Shown: positions 43,799 to 56,577 of the stretch, one piece after another
Position numbering within the stretch: position 1 is the first letter of the stretch
How the letters are laid out: every line of letters starts with the position of its first letter
Assembly: GCF_000264995.1 (NCBI RefSeq)
Contig: NW_006767441.1
Location: forward strand, 204,255 to 268,254
DNA: 64,000 nucleotides
Origin: Punctularia strigosozonata HHB-11173 SS5
Taxonomy: Eukaryota; Basidiomycota; Agaricomycetes; Corticiales; Punctulariaceae
Direction of reading: 5' to 3'
Notes under the pieces: model-generated
The model's database searches: none
Told to the model about the DNA's origin: nothing
Seen by the model: the letters and a program-made list of their open reading frames with translations, nothing else
Made by a program: the position numbers and the translations under genes

Positions 43799-45802
43799 GT
43801 CCTTCAATTCGATGAAACTGGGCCGATGATAAAACCAAGGACCCCTTCAGTCGCAGGCCGGCGGAAGTACGAGTGCCAGTTGCGGCAATGGATTGGGGAT
43901 CCGGTGGACAAGGCGTTCGCGTACTTTCTCACGTTCTACTTTCTCTTCGCCTCGCTATTTGGAGCTTGAGGATGGGATCGTCTTTGAATGTGTACCTGAG
44001 GTTGCTAGACACCATGAGGATCTCAGACGCCCTGAAGATCTGGAACGTCACTCTGAGTCTCTCTAGATGTTCAAGGACTCGTGCCTTACAACCCCCCTGG
44101 TGCTCAGCGTTGCAGCCCGCAAAAAAAAGCACTCTGTCGAACCGCGCTCTTAGGCCGAGAATTGTCAACATTGCAACTTCGGTGAATAAGTGGAACTTGG
44201 TGAATAGGGACAAAGAACGGGTGCGGTCGCTGTAGCAGGTATTCCCGTTCTTTCTCCTGACCGCATTGGTGACTGGTGGGCGGCCTTCGTGCTATGCTAA
44301 TGCGTTTGCGGCATTCCATATAGAGCTCTGATAGATCCGAGAACTGGTATAGCATATGGTTGGCGTCTCAACCAACCGCTGACGCAGAAAGCGGAAAGAT
44401 GTATTTGGAGCCACGTTACCGTCGGACAAGTTGCGCTGATAGCGTGCCACTTCCCCGTTCTGCTTGCCCTGACAAGGACATGAATCATGCTCCGATCTCC
44501 GCGTCGTTCCCAGATGCATCTCTTGGGACACGCTGGGCATAGTCCGCAAATACTGAACCAGCTCGGCCGGCCATCGAAAATAAGCCGTATGTTAACGCTC
44601 ACTATGTCCACCCCACCTCCTCGTGTTTGGTGTTCTGGTTCTTCCAGCCTAAATCTTGGCCCCTAGATGACAGAGGTGTGCATCCGATTGTTTCATGCTT
44701 CTCATGCTATATCTCCTCGGAGCCTCGGCCAGGTAGATCATTGCTTGTGAAGGACCACAACATCTGTGCCTTGTCATCAATGATACGGGATACCGTCGAA
44801 GCTGTTCGCTATTTCTCTGGGTTCGTTGTCCTTGCGCCGTGATATCTAGCACAAAGCCCTCGGACTGAACGGGGCTGAATGATATTGTATATGGAGACCA
44901 ACGCTGACGCTTTCCCGGGAATTCCTCTAGTGACGTTACCGGGACGCGCGCCCCCAAATTCGACCGCGCGGTGTCCAAGCTTGTACCGTGCGGCGAGCTT
45001 CCTTTGTCAGCGTGTTCCTGTCCCATGGCTAACTTCCCGTACCCTTAATCGGCACGATCGTCCTGGAAGGCACAGCGTCTTCCTCATGAACACATTGCAA
45101 GGTGGGGGCGAAGAAGTACGCCACCAGCGTCAGGCGTGAGCAACGGAGGGCTAGGGAAGGTCAATCGCAAGGTACCCCGCACGCTACCATAACGCACCTT
45201 TCCAGTTCTTGCACGTTCACCTTCCCGATCTGTCGCTCGCGACTGCCTTGATGCCGAGCCGCACTAGGACCACGGGACGCGGTTATTACGGTTCACGCCC
45301 GTGCACCAGCCGGAGGGACTGCAGCGTTATCTCTCAATCAGCGGCATGCTCGGGGTTACAGACCACGACCCTGTAAACATATAGCGGACCCGGCGGAAAT
45401 ACCTATTGTCGAGGTTATGCCTCTTTTGGGTTGGGTAGGCATGACATCGGGACTCCTCCATTACGCCCGGATGGGAGATACACTCGTGCAAGATTATGCA
45501 GGAGGACCTGACCTGCACGACATGCGCTTTAAACACTTAGCCGATGCATCTTCTCATTTCAATTAGGCGCATCTCCACACACTGCGGGAGCGTACCTTCT
45601 CCAACTTTGCGATTCTTTGCCACACTCAAGCCGATTATCAGCCCACATGTTCGACCTTGTCGGACACGCCGATTCACGGGGTCCGGGTATCGAGGCCGAG
45701 CCGTCCACCTTCTTCAGCGTTAATCCTACTAGGATCCGCTATATGAACCAGCCCTTCATCTGTGTTCGGTACCCTCCGATGCTACCGTCACAGGCGCCAG
45801 AG
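43799..45802. other. Two-kilobase region without a supported gene
   Basis: A short plus-strand block at about 43855-43976 (RKYECQLRQWIGDPVDKAFA then a hydrophobic FLTFYFLFASLFG and a stop) looks like the last exon of a membrane protein whose other exons are missing. Other frames (44297-44611 minus, 44360-44542 plus) are short and give no recognisable motif. I see no RNA gene here. Confidence 0.35.
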
Positions 45803-48366
45803 ATGTTCTTACAGTTGACTCTACTTGCAGTAGCGGTCCTTGTTTTGTTCAAAGGCCTCCGGTGGCTAGCTACGAAATCGCCTCTGCGTCTCGTACGAGG
45901 CCCCCCTCGGGCGTCCTGGCGAACAGGTGCATTCTAGATTCAGACCGTGTAGGCGTATACACTAATGTGACAACTGTAGGCAACCTCCATCAAGCCCTGG
46001 ATCTGGACGGTTGGGACTGGCATCAGACTGCTTGCGACGAGTACGGTGGTGTATTTTCGTTTTGGGGCATGTTTGGAGTGCGGAAATTGGCACAAATACT
46101 AGCTCAGCGCTGGTTCTAATATTATTTTCCTCAGGAAAGACGACTCTACGTGTTTGATCCTCTGGCGCTGTATCATGTTCTTGTCAAGGTGACCTATCCG
46201 TACCATCATCCGCATCATCTCCGCTGAACTCAACTGTCCCTAGGATCAATATACCTACGTCAAGAGCACTGCCATCACCGGTGCGTGATCGTCATTTTGT
46301 CTGGAGCGTCTCTCGTTGACTTATGACTTGGAAACTGCTCAGAGTCAGGCGCTCTCCCGCTGTGAACAATGCGATCGGCTTACCGTTACTCTCTCGTGCA
46401 GGCTCAGCGCATTAGTCCTCGGACGGGGACTCCTGGCAACCTACGGTAAAATAGTTTTGCGACTTTATGATGGTGACTTAACTCGTCCGCATAGGAGACC
46501 GCCATAAGAAGCAACGGAAGCTGATGAATCCGGTCTTTTCCACCCGTAATATAAAACACATGGTCACTCAATTTTACTCGGTTTGCCACAAGGTTGATCG
46601 GCGTTTCTCTCAAAGCGAGCGGCAGGCTGACTTTTTCTATCTAGCTATGCGATGCATTAGCCTTCGAATTGTCGGAAGATGACAAGGAGATTGACGTCCT
46701 GGCTTGGATGTCCAGAACAGCGATGGTACTCATTGGTGAGGTGAGTAGGCTGACCTCGAGTTGGACTACGCAGGCTCAACAAGGGAAGTAGGCCGGATTG
46801 GGTTATTCTTTCGATCCCCTTACCGAGCAGAGGGAGAATCGATATGCTAATGCGGTCAAAGCTATTGTGTGCGTGTTAAACCTGGGCTGTTCGATCGACG
46901 CTCATTGATCATGTCAGGCCGGCGTTCGCCTCCATTGCAATTTTGCGCGAGCTCCTCCCATGGGTGACTATGCTTGGCATACCTACTCTATTTGAGCGCA
47001 TGCTCCCATACATACCGATCAAGCGCGTGCAACACATCCGGAATATCACGGCAACCCTTGATGAGGCTAGCCATGAGGTCTATCAGAGCAAGAAAGAAGC
47101 AATTCAGCGAGGAGATGATGCAATCATGCACCAACTCGGTCAAGGAAAGGACATAATGTCGATTTTGGTACAATGCTCTCGGCATCCCGAGCTTCCGCCA
47201 CTGACGCAATGTATCAGTTGAGGGCAAACCTGAAGGCCTCCGATAACGACCGCTTACCGGAAGCGGAAGTCATTGCTCAAATGTCGACTCTGGTCTTCGC
47301 CGCTACCGACAGTGAGTGGCAGGCGTGGGAGTAGGCGGCATACTGAATTCTACATCCAGCGACGACAAACGCTCTGTCACGGACTCTGTTCTTGCTCTCT
47401 CAAAATCAGGACGTGCAACGCAGGCTCCGCGATGAGATAGTGCAAGCGAAAGCTGGACGTGATGGTGATTTAACGTATGAGGAACTGGACACTCTACCGG
47501 TGCGGAAGATTATTCTCACATTACATAACATTGACGATACATTCCTATAATGTAGTACTTGGATGCTGTTGTTCGAGAAACTCTCAGATTGTGGGTCGCA
47601 TCCACCATTCCACATACGCAGAAAAGCTGATAGCCTTATACCAGACACCCTCCTGTTCCGTATGTCTCTCGCATGTGAGTCTTCTGGTCGCTATGGTCTG
47701 CGGTTCGCTAGAAACCCTTCGTTGCTATAGGGCCACTCAGGACATGACTCTGCCGTTGGCGAAGCCTCTCAAAGCGACCGACGGCTCGATGCTGCATCAC
47801 ATCGCAGTCCCTCGCGGTACCAAACTCGTGATAAGCTTTTGGGCTATTAATAGGTCGACAGCGTATTGGGGCGACGATGCTCTGGAATGGAAGCCAGAGC
47901 GATTCCTTCAACCTTTACCCCAGACACTCATTGACGCGCATATTCCGGGGATTTATTCTAGTATGTGCGTGACACTTCGCTCGTTCGTCTGCTGTTTACT
48001 GAGCGTTTTCTCAGGATGACGTTTGGTGGCGGAGGTTTCTCATGCATTGGTTCTAAGTTTGCTCAATTGGAAATGAGTAGGTCTCTCATTGCTTCCGTGA
48101 AGTACCGTATCAATCGTTCATGGTGAACTCTAGAGGTTTCTCTTAGCCTGCTCGTTGAGCGCTTTGCTTTGACTATGACCAAAACGGAGATTCGCTGGAA
48201 CATGGCTCCAATACAGGCAAGTCAAACGTTTCGCGATCGAGAGCTCATCTGAAAAGTGTCATAGTACCCTACAGTTGCTGGACTTCGAGGGCCGCATTTG
48301 CACATCCGCATGCGTGCCCTACAGCGAGATTCTGCTCTGATAATGGGTCCATCATCCCAACCCTGA
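45803..48366 (+). CDS. Cytochrome P450 monooxygenase
   Basis: A multi-exon gene with at least ten short introns. The ATG at 45803 opens MFLQLTLLAVAVLVLFKGL, a membrane anchor, then a proline-rich hinge (LVRGPPRASW). Later come GNLHQALDLDGWDWHQTACD, RLYVFDPLALYHVLVK, LGRGLLATYG, then HKKQRKLMNPVFSTRNIKHM (C-helix). The I-helix is FAATDTTTNALSRTLFLLS, the K-helix ETLRL (ExxR), and the haem-binding loop FGGGGFSCIGSKFAQLEM with its cysteine. One late intron seems to use a GC donor (GCAAGT near 48218). The C-terminus reads GLRGPHLHIRMRAL. All key residues are present. The family resembles agaricomycete P450s of the CYP5037/CYP5150 type, which I cannot settle by eye. The substrate is unknown. Confidence 0.88.
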
Positions 48367-48994
48367 ATTCAACGTGCAGGGACGCGAACTCGTTGGGTTG
48401 CATTGTCGTGAATCTATTTCTGTTTGGTTATCCCTTGAATGGAGCATGAGTGACTGATCCTTCTGCAGGGCAAGTGACCCTTCCTGATCTATTCAACTGT
48501 ATGACATCAAGGAATATAGTTTATAAACATGGTTACGGTTGTATTATCGCGTTGTACGATACGTTGCGGTATATGGCATGCGTTCAACAACTACTCGGCC
48601 ACGATTGTCCGGCTGGAAGAAACCGCCCATGTATGTGCTGGGGAGGAGGGGAACCTACGTCTGTAGCCTGTCCAAACAGACGTGAAGACAGCCATAGTGG
48701 ATAATGCCGATCATATACCGCAGGGATACGCGCAAGCCACAATAGGAAGATGGGCCGCAGCGATGCGATCGGGGGGCCAGATGTGGACACAGGCAGCAAT
48801 ACACAAGAGCTGGGGACTGGGCCCGGTACGCGACGGCAACGACGGGTGCGTCGAGGCAAGTCAAACACTTCCAGGGTCCGGGCGCTACGAGGCACTCCAC
48901 GTCATGCGGGTAAAGACCTGGCTGTTGGCGGGACTCGAACCCGGAGGGTCCGGGCGGGGTGCAAGCGTTCTTGATGATTGACACCTGACATTCG
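48367..48994. other. Region without a supported gene; lone B-box-like motif
   Basis: No coding is supported. On the minus strand at about 48932-48945 the word GGGTTCGAGTCCCGCC is a perfect polymerase III B box (GGTTCGANTCC), but no matching 5' half of a tRNA, no A box and no T run were found, so this is at best a tRNA or SINE relic. Confidence 0.35.
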
Positions 48995-51900
48995 TCAGAA
49001 TACCGTCAGTCCAGCCTGCGACTGTGATGAGGTATATTGAGACTTCATGTCGTCCATGTCGGTCATATCGCCTTGGCTCTTGTAATCATACTGAGAAGCA
49101 CTGCCGAGTTCAGAGGTTCCCGCCATCGACGTCAAGGAGCCACGGCGGCGGAGTCGATCAGACTGCGAATACGCAATGCTGCTAGCACCACGCTCCGAAG
49201 GGCCGATGACACTACCACTGATGCTCGCTGTGTCCGCATGTCCGATGTCCTGCGATATAATGGAACTGGCGTAACTTCCGTAAGTGCTGCGCTTCGCCCC
49301 AGTGGGCCCACGTTGTCCGGGTGCAAATGGACCGCCAGCGGCGAACATCGGTATTCCCGATGAGTATGTGGCCTGCGAGCGCAGGGACTGAACATCCGAT
49401 GGGATGTACCCGAGCGCGTCGTGGGTACGGTAAAAACTGGCATCGAAACGACTGGGTGTTCCTGAGGCAGCTCCTAGCCCGGTTCGGCGGCCTATGAGAA
49501 GACAAAAAAGTTAATGCCATGTTTAGCTCACTACCCAGAATACTCGCCATCCTGAGTACTCGCAGGATTGAGGTAGTCCTTCGCGTTCGTCTCGAAGCGT
49601 CTATATTGCTCCATCGACTTCCCAAGCGACCGCCGAGGCTTGCTGAACTGTATCATGCTGGGTTGCAAATTGGCCAGGGGTCCTTCAACAAGACAGCCTC
49701 GCTCCTTGTAGTGTGTAAGGAGATAATGCCAGAGTGGATGCTGTAATCACCAGTTAGCAGCGAGCCCGTCCCGAACGGTGACCGTGAGACATACCTTGCT
49801 GAGAACCTTGGGGTTACCAAGAATGACGACACCATACTTCGCACGTGTCAACGCGACGTTCAAGCGCCGTGGATCATTCAAGAAACCGATGCCTTGATGC
49901 TCGTTGCTCCTGACGCAGCTGAGGATGATGTAGTCCTTCTCACGACCCTGGAAAGCGTCAACACTGGCAACCTCGATTTCCTTGTAAAGATCCTTCTTCA
50001 GGGAGCCGTTGAATTGCATGTAATTGACGATGTAAGACCGTTGGCCTTCGTACGGAGTGACGACACCGATTTGACTGGGCACCACACCAGACTTGAAGAA
50101 CTTGGTGACAATCTTCTCCACGTTCGAGGCTTCAGTCCTAGGCAAACGTCAGATGAGATGTTTTGAACCATTCACAAAGGGACGGACCGATTTAAGAAAG
50201 ACGTTCCGCTTGAGGATATCTCTTCTTGGCCCAAATTCTGATAAAAGAACATGGGCGTGTCTGGGACGGGCCATGGGAAGTCGACGTTCTTCCGCAGCCG
50301 CTCCGGGGCGGTGACGCCGTTCTGCAGGGTGCCCTCATAGAACATATTGGAAGGAAACTCCGAAAGGCAGGGGTGCATGCGATACTGAACTTGCAAGCGG
50401 ATTGGTCGGTTACCGAGTACCACGAGGCGTTCGAACAAGGATTGGGTTAAACCTGCCCTAGCGGCCTTCTTGTTCATGATGACAGGTCCAAGTTGCTGGA
50501 AGGCATCATGTCAAGGAAGGTTGTCCACGATGCATCCAAAATACCTACCTGATGATCACCCACGAGAACGACCTGTTTGCAACCGAGGACAAGCGGAATC
50601 ATGCACTCTACGGAACAATTGAATAACGATTGGATGGATGAGATAAGCACACAGCTTCAGACTTACCAGGCTCCGCAGCTTGGGTTGCTTCATCAATGAG
50701 CACTGTACGGAACTTCAATTTGCTCAGCCTTGGGTCACCAGCGCCCACACTGGTGCAGCAGATGACGTCCGCCGCGCCGAGGATCTCCTTCTCACATTGC
50801 TTAATGAGCGTCTTGTACTTTCTTTCGTCATTCGAGCTCAGTTCACCCTGCTCGTTCTTGAGCTGGATCAGCTTCTGCAGCTCTACGTGCGTCGTGTTAT
50901 TCGCAACCTGCTGGTGCAGGGTGAGGAAGGAAACGCTTGAATCAAGTGCCTCCCGAGATTTGGCGGTGATGCGAACGACTTTGAGGCCCGTCGCGTGGAT
51001 CTTCTCTGTAAGTTGGTCTACGGCGACGTTCGAGGGCGCGCATACGAGCACCTGACCCGGATTCATCTTCGCGAGGTGGTAGACAATCGACGCTGACGTG
51101 ACTGTTTTGCCCGTGCCGGGCGGACCTTGGATAAGACTGAGCGGCTTCTGAAGCACGCTCTTCACCGCATACATCTGCGAGTGATTGAGCTCGGGCAGTC
51201 CGGGGGCGGAGAAGCGCTTGGGCATCTGCGTGCGCAGCACCTGCGGTTCGACTTCGTGTCCCAGGAGCTTGTGGTACTGACGTGATCCGAGCGGTGTGAG
51301 TGGAAGGCTTCCGCGGAGATAAAGGTTAAAACACCCACAATGTAGCCGCTGACGCTCTTCTCATCCACAGCAAAGGTCTTCATCGCGAGCTGCATTCGGT
51401 CGAAGCTCGTCGACTTCCATACGAAATCAGCGGCGAAGTTGTGGGAGCATTCGGTAGGCACGCCTTCCGTACGGCGCAACTCTAGCCCTACTTCGTCCGA
51501 AACGTCTGTCACTATCGTATTAGCGCCGACCTTCGTGCGATGAGAGCGCAACGTACTGTTCGGTATCTTGATAACGTGTCCAACACCCTCCCAAGGTTTG
51601 TGCATCTCCCCCATGTATCGGAGCCGCAGTTCATCGCCAACGGCCAATCGCACTTCGCCGCTCTCGAGCTTGGGCAAACAGAACCATGCCACACGTTTTT
51701 GGTTCAGCCCAATATCCCAACGCACAGTGATGTCAGTTTGAGTCTGGCTCTCCTTCAGCTTCTTATCGTAGTCGGCCTCAATTTTGACCAAGGGCCCGAA
51801 GATATTCTGGTACTGATATGCATCCTCATAGCGGAGGAGGATAGGTTGCGGTTCATCATCCACGCCTGGCTTCTCCAGATCTTCAAGGGTAGCGTTTGCA

Positions 51901-52685
51901 TTTTCGCGCCACAGGTCTTCGAGGCGGTTAATCTGCTGGAACGAAATTTGACGCGAGCGCAGCTGTTCGGTCTCGCTCGGTGGCTTGACAAGCCATGACA
52001 GAAATGATCGGTCATCGATGAGCGGCGCCCAGAGCGACGCGTTCCATGAGATATCTTTGGAAATGGCCGCACAAGGTTGGCGGCACAGGAGGACGACGAC
52101 GGTGTCGGACTTGGCGGGAATGAAGCCAAGCATAAACACGTTTTTCGATCCACAGTTGTAGCATTCGGGCACAGTCTCGCCCAAGGGCGACTCGGCGTGA
52201 AGGATGACTTCTTTGTGCTTGGCACGAACAAGATGGTTAACAATATGAGATGCGGATGTGTTTCCACGAGAGTTGCAGAACCATTTCGAACATATCAGGC
52301 ACTTGACAACGCTCGCTGGGTTATGAATACCACAATAGCTGGAAAATCATGAGCTTGAGGTCAAAATGCATATTGCCTATCCGACTCACCTGCACGCATG
52401 CGGCGGAAGATCAACTTGACCCTCGTCCTTTAGATCGTCGAGAACAGCGTCCAAGTCTTCCTCTATCCCGCCATTCCTCGGTCTAGATCTATGTGCATGT
52501 GTATGAGTTGCGCCCGTCTGTCCCTGCTGAGAAGTGGCCGCGCTCTCAGATAGAGACAAAGTCTCTAGATCCGAGGCGAGGTTGGTGTTTGTGGTCGCGG
52601 TGTATATCGACGACGTATCATCGACTATGCCCATGCCACCGTACGACGAGGCAGAGTCATACTGGAAATTGTCGAAAGTGTCCAT
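48995..52685 (-). CDS. UPF1: Nonsense-mediated decay RNA helicase Upf1
   Basis: Upf1 is the ATP-dependent superfamily 1 helicase of nonsense-mediated mRNA decay. From the ATG at 52685 ([14 protein letters not shown]) there is a short disordered N-terminus, then the Cys/His-rich domain that binds Upf2 ([53 protein letters not shown]). Next come the 1B and helicase domains: motif I GPPGTGKT, motif Ia [14 protein letters not shown], motif [14 protein letters not shown], motif III VGDHQ..LGPV, motif IV region [16 protein letters not shown], motif [19 protein letters not shown] and motif [18 protein letters not shown]. The C-terminus is Ser/Gln-rich and ends [15 protein letters not shown] at 48995. 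About eight short introns are present. The gene looks intact. Confidence 0.95.
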
Positions 52686-52843
52686 GGCGGATGTGGAGAG
52701 AAACAAGAAGTGAAGGTCGATATTTCTCAGTAAGCGCCCTGGTTCTTCCAGGCGGCGGTGGCCCTGCGGCACCGCATTCGCCACGCTCCTTGACAAGACA
52801 AAGTTGACTAGACAAAGTTGACTCTCGCTCACTGCTTACCGCC
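52686..52843. promoter_or_regulatory. Shared divergent promoter of UPF1 and HYPK
   Basis: Only 158 bp separate the ATG of UPF1 (minus, 52685) from that of HYPK (plus, 52844), so both must use this region. It contains a doubled ACAAAGTTGACT (about 52798-52820). No TATA box is clear. Confidence 0.6.
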
Positions 52844-53239
52844 ATGTCTGTGCGCGCCAACGGATTGAACGGAACGGAACGCGAAGTGATCATGAACGTA
52901 TGCTACGATGCTCTGAGCCTAGCGAATCCGTATGAATGCGCGGTTACGAACAGTTTGTCGACGGCTTGTCCTACAACAGACTCAAGCTGGAAACGATGTA
53001 CGGCTCGGGTGGTCTGCTCGATAAGCCCGTCACAAAATCTCACAAGGATACCGCAAACATGAAGAAGGAGGACGTCGATCTCATCGTTGAGTTCCCGCAG
53101 TCAGATCCGTACGAGCACAGATGTAACCTAAGCGCTGCAGGTGAGCGAACTCGAGATCCCACGAAGCCATGCAGAGCGCGAGCTTTCGCAAAATAACGGC
53201 GATGTTACGAAGGCACTGGAATCGCTGATAAAAGCATGA
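52844..53239 (+). CDS. HYPK-like UBA-domain protein
   Basis: Three exons, 52844-52897, 52954-53085 and 53141-53239, join in phase 0 with GT-AG introns of 56 and 55 bp. The product is about 94 residues. It reads MSVRANGLNGTEREVIMN, FVDGLSYNRLKLETMYGSGG, HKDTANMKKEDVDLI, then the C-terminal UBA-like helix bundle SELEIPRSHAERELSQNNGD with VTKALESLIKA. HYPK binds the NatA N-terminal acetyltransferase (Naa15/Naa10) at the ribosome and tunes it. The UBA-like end and the small size fit that family well. It is divergent from UPF1. Confidence 0.85.
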
Positions 53240-54488
53240 TACATCTGCATTAATGTTCCCGTATGACTGGACCTCTGCAGGTTGCATGCATATAACGCAT
53301 ATCCTTGGCCAACACCACCTGAATGTATTAGTCGAGCAGACGTTTTGGTCTTAAGGAAGAGAGATATTTGAGTTTTGTGCGGTGACTAGCGCTATCGTCC
53401 TTGAGGAATCTGTCTTCGCTATGATGAGAACACAGTAGTAGTATATCATTAAGTGCTGGCTGTTGCAAGGGGCGCTCCAGTTAGTCACGTGGATTCTGCC
53501 TATAAGCAGTCGACGCGGGGCGGCATTTTTCTTCTCAAACCACGACGACCAAATTACTATCTTTCCTCTGGCGTCTCTCTGAGGCGTCGCTCTGCAGGAT
53601 AGATGGTCCAGACAAACGTCGAAGAGTGACTCACACGAATCTCAAAAACAGTCTTTGCTGATGCTTTTCCCACTGGTCGAGAGGTGATGACGCAGGATAA
53701 CCTGGAGAGTCGCACAAGCCTGTCATGGTCCTCGTACTCGTGTATCGTATATGTACTCTGTGAGTAAAAAGTGGTTTGTTCGAATCGTGCTGCCTGTGAA
53801 TGATAATCCTGGTAAACTGCGTACGCATCCCGCCTCGATATACGAGGTTCTGCCAGGGCAGATGTGCCGCTCAGAATATTCCCTTCGGGTGGTTCTGATG
53901 CTGGCTGGTTGGATGCGGTTGGAGAGTTTAAGGCGAGACTGAGGCGTCTCTGTTTTCTTTTTGTTCTGCAGTCTTTGCTTCATCGACTGACTTGCGTTTC
54001 AACAGGCTAACCAGGAGCAACATGAGAAAATATGTTCATTTCATCTACCCTTTCTTTGAGTGCGTCCCGATGTTGTACCAGCCACACCCGACGCCATGTT
54101 GATGACCACGCATACGCGTGGGCGAATGACTGTATTCGCAATCAGGATGTTGGTCTCCTAGGCTGTTCGTTTCTTGCGACGTTCCGTTTGATGTATGATA
54201 TATATGTATGCATACATAGAAAGGAAATCATAATTTCAGTTGAAGCCTCCGATGCGATACGCGCCATATCAGAACCCAGACCAACGCGAACGCTGTGCAC
54301 CCAAGCTCCTTCGATCGCTGGCCACTTCATCCCTCTCTACGGGCCGCCTTCATTTATTATCATCGACGGCTAAACGAACCTGACGACAAACCTGTCGACA
54401 TCGAGCCTGGAACCGACTAACAGCCATATTTTGACCGTCCACTCAGGATCAGGTCATACGCGAGTCGGGCCCGGCCCCATCCAACACG
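53240..54488. other. Intergenic region, no supported gene
   Basis: About 1.25 kb with only short frames and no splice-compatible set of exons. A GTTCGAATC word at about 53777 is not part of a tRNA fold. The distal end would contain the 5' untranslated region and promoter of the nucleotide-sugar transporter gene. Confidence 0.4.
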
Positions 54489-56156
54489 ATGTATCACCGG
54501 CCTCAGCCCATCGTACGCGCTTCCTCGTCCCAGACATTCCTGGCGCCGCCAACTATGGCTGGCGGAGGAGGACAACGTATGGCACCGTTAATACCAGTGC
54601 CCGGTTCCTCGGGTGGGCAGGGTACACCGGAACTTTCGGTGCGCGTCCCCGTCAGCAACAGTCAGGAGAGCTCCCCGACAATACTGGGACTACCACTGAA
54701 ATATGTTTCGTGAGTCGCGCCACGCACCAATTGCACGTCCAATTATCTCAACATACGACCCAGGTTGGTGACGCTAGCCGTGCAAAATGCGGCGCTTTCA
54801 ATCGTAATGCACTACTCGCGTGTCTCAACTTCACCTTCTGATTCCTATTCGCCTGCATCCGCCGTGTTGCTCAACGAGCTGATCAAGGGCTCGATATCGT
54901 TCATCATCGCGCTATACCACGCATCCCTCCTGCCCGCCCCGCGCTCTCCCGGACCAGCTCAGCCGCCTTCCTCCCCCTTCATTCGCTTATGCCGCGACAT
55001 CCTCAGCCCAGATTGCTGGAAACTATCCGTACCTGCGCTACTATACGTGGTTCAAAACTCGTTGCAGTTCGTTGCCGTCAGCAACCTGCCCGTGGCCACC
55101 TTCCAGGTCGCCTACCAGATGAAGATCCTCACCACCGCCGCCTTCTCCGTGGTCATGCTACGCAGACGGTTAACCCCTACCAAATGGTTTGCCCTTCTCT
55201 TCCTCGCCCTCGGTGTCGGGATCGTGCAGGTGCAAACGGCAGTGAGCCCGCCCAAAGTTGTGGTCGCTGTTGCGGAAATGGACAATGGCATGGAGGGTGT
55301 ACACCACGCCGCAAGCCACGGGCATGAGCACTCTTCCCCACATGTTCACGTCATGAGCCCGCTCAAAGGGTTTGGCGCCGTTGTTCTCGCCTGCTTCACT
55401 TCGGGACTCGCAGGCGTGTATTTCGAAATGGTACTCAAGGGCTCCAAAGCCGACCTCTGGGTTCGCAATGTCCAGCTTTCGCTCTTCTCCCTCCTCCCGG
55501 CGATTGCGCCCATCTTGTTTTCTTCCTCCCCGGAGAGCTCCGCACCTTCAGGCCTCTTCGGTGGCCTCTTTCGTAACTTTGGCGGGTGGGCCTGGGCGAC
55601 TGTACTCATCCAAGCCCTCGGTGGTCTCATCACCGCGCTCGTTATCAAGTATTCGGACAACATCATGAAGGGCTTCGCGACCTCGCTCAGCATCATCCTC
55701 TCCTTCCTCGCCAGCGTCGCGCTTTTCGACTTCCACATTACCCCCAGTTTCGTGATTGGTGCCTCAACCGTCCTCGCGTCTACGTGGATGTACAACCAAC
55801 CGGCCGGACAGGAGGTCCCCACCGCCGTAGCGAAGGTGATGCCCAAGTCCATTCACCACTCGCCGTCTTTTCCCGGGTCACCTATCAACGGGAGCGAGCC
55901 AATCCTGGGCCAGTTCCCAACGAAACGCGGCTCACCATTTGGCTCACCCCGGGCGCTCGCTACCGCGCTCGGCCTCACGTCGGAGAGGGACAAGGACAAG
56001 CGCAGATCCAGCGAGGAGTCTAATGCGTCGAATCCCGGATTCGAGCACATGGCGGACACGAACAGATACCTTAGTGCTCCGTACGGGTCCCCGTACCCTT
56101 CCAGGACGCCGTCGCCTACGCCGAGCATAGATGATCATGGAAGCAGGTGGAAATAA
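54489..56156 (+). CDS. UDP-galactose/UDP-GlcNAc-type nucleotide-sugar transporter (SLC35A)
   Basis: Two exons: 54489-54709 and 54764-56156 (54-bp intron, phase 2). The protein is about 537 residues, with a cytosolic N-terminus (MYHRPQPIVRASSSQ). Family motifs follow: LVTLAVQNAALSIVMHYSR, VLLNELIKGSISFIIALYH, LSVPALLYVVQNSLQFVAVS, LPVATFQVAYQMKILTTAAF, FTSGLAGVYFEMVLKGS, VLIQALGGLITALVIKYSDN, IMKGFATSLSIILSFLASV. These fix it as an SLC35A transporter in the Golgi that exchanges a UDP-sugar for UMP. A His-rich luminal or cytosolic loop (HHAASHGHEHSSPHVHV) and a long Ser/Pro-rich tail are extra. Ligand choice between UDP-Gal and UDP-GlcNAc cannot be read from sequence alone. It looks intact. Confidence 0.9.
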
Positions 56157-56483
56157 TGAATTGCATAGCAGACTGGAGGTAGTAATATAGTACAATCAGA
56201 TGCATTTTAATTCGACACCAATTATTATAGACATCAACGTGTTGGAAACGGTCGAAATCGTCAAGAAGGCATCCCAATCCCTTTTGCGTCCGCTGCTCTT
56301 GCCGGCCTTTGTTGCAGACCAGTGTCCCTTGCCGAAGAAGCGCCGACTCCTGCACTGGTATGGTAAGATTAGGGATGCGGCGGGCGTGTCGACGGAGGAA
56401 TCCCGAGATGGGACCAATCTAAACGCATAACGCGCACGGCTGCTGGTCATAGCACCGACGGCATCGACGGAGATCAAAATACT

Positions 56484-56577
56484 TGGCCAACGCCGGGGTC
56501 GAACCGACGACCTTGGCGTAATGTTGCGGAAGCGGCAAATATTAGCACCACGCTCTAACCAACTGAGCTAGTCGGCC
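56484..56577 (-). tRNA. tRNA-Ile (AAU) with a 20-nt intron
   Basis: On the minus strand the sequence starts GGCCGACTAGCTCAGTTGGT at 56577. The acceptor stem GGCCGAC pairs with GTTGGCC. The anticodon stem TGGTG/CGCCA encloses the loop CTAATAA with anticodon AAU. A 20-nt intron (starting TTTGCCGC) interrupts the loop one base 3' of the anticodon, the standard place. The T arm contains GGTTCGACCC, a good B box. A T run follows downstream in the AT-rich flank. Confidence 0.95.

Noticed and set aside
48655-48984. tRNA on the minus strand around GGGTTCGAGTCCC
   Set aside because: The T-loop/B-box word is perfect, but no acceptor, D or anticodon arms can be formed with neighbouring sequence.
53751-53942. 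Possible tRNA near GTTCGAATCG
   Set aside because: No cloverleaf and no paired acceptor stem.
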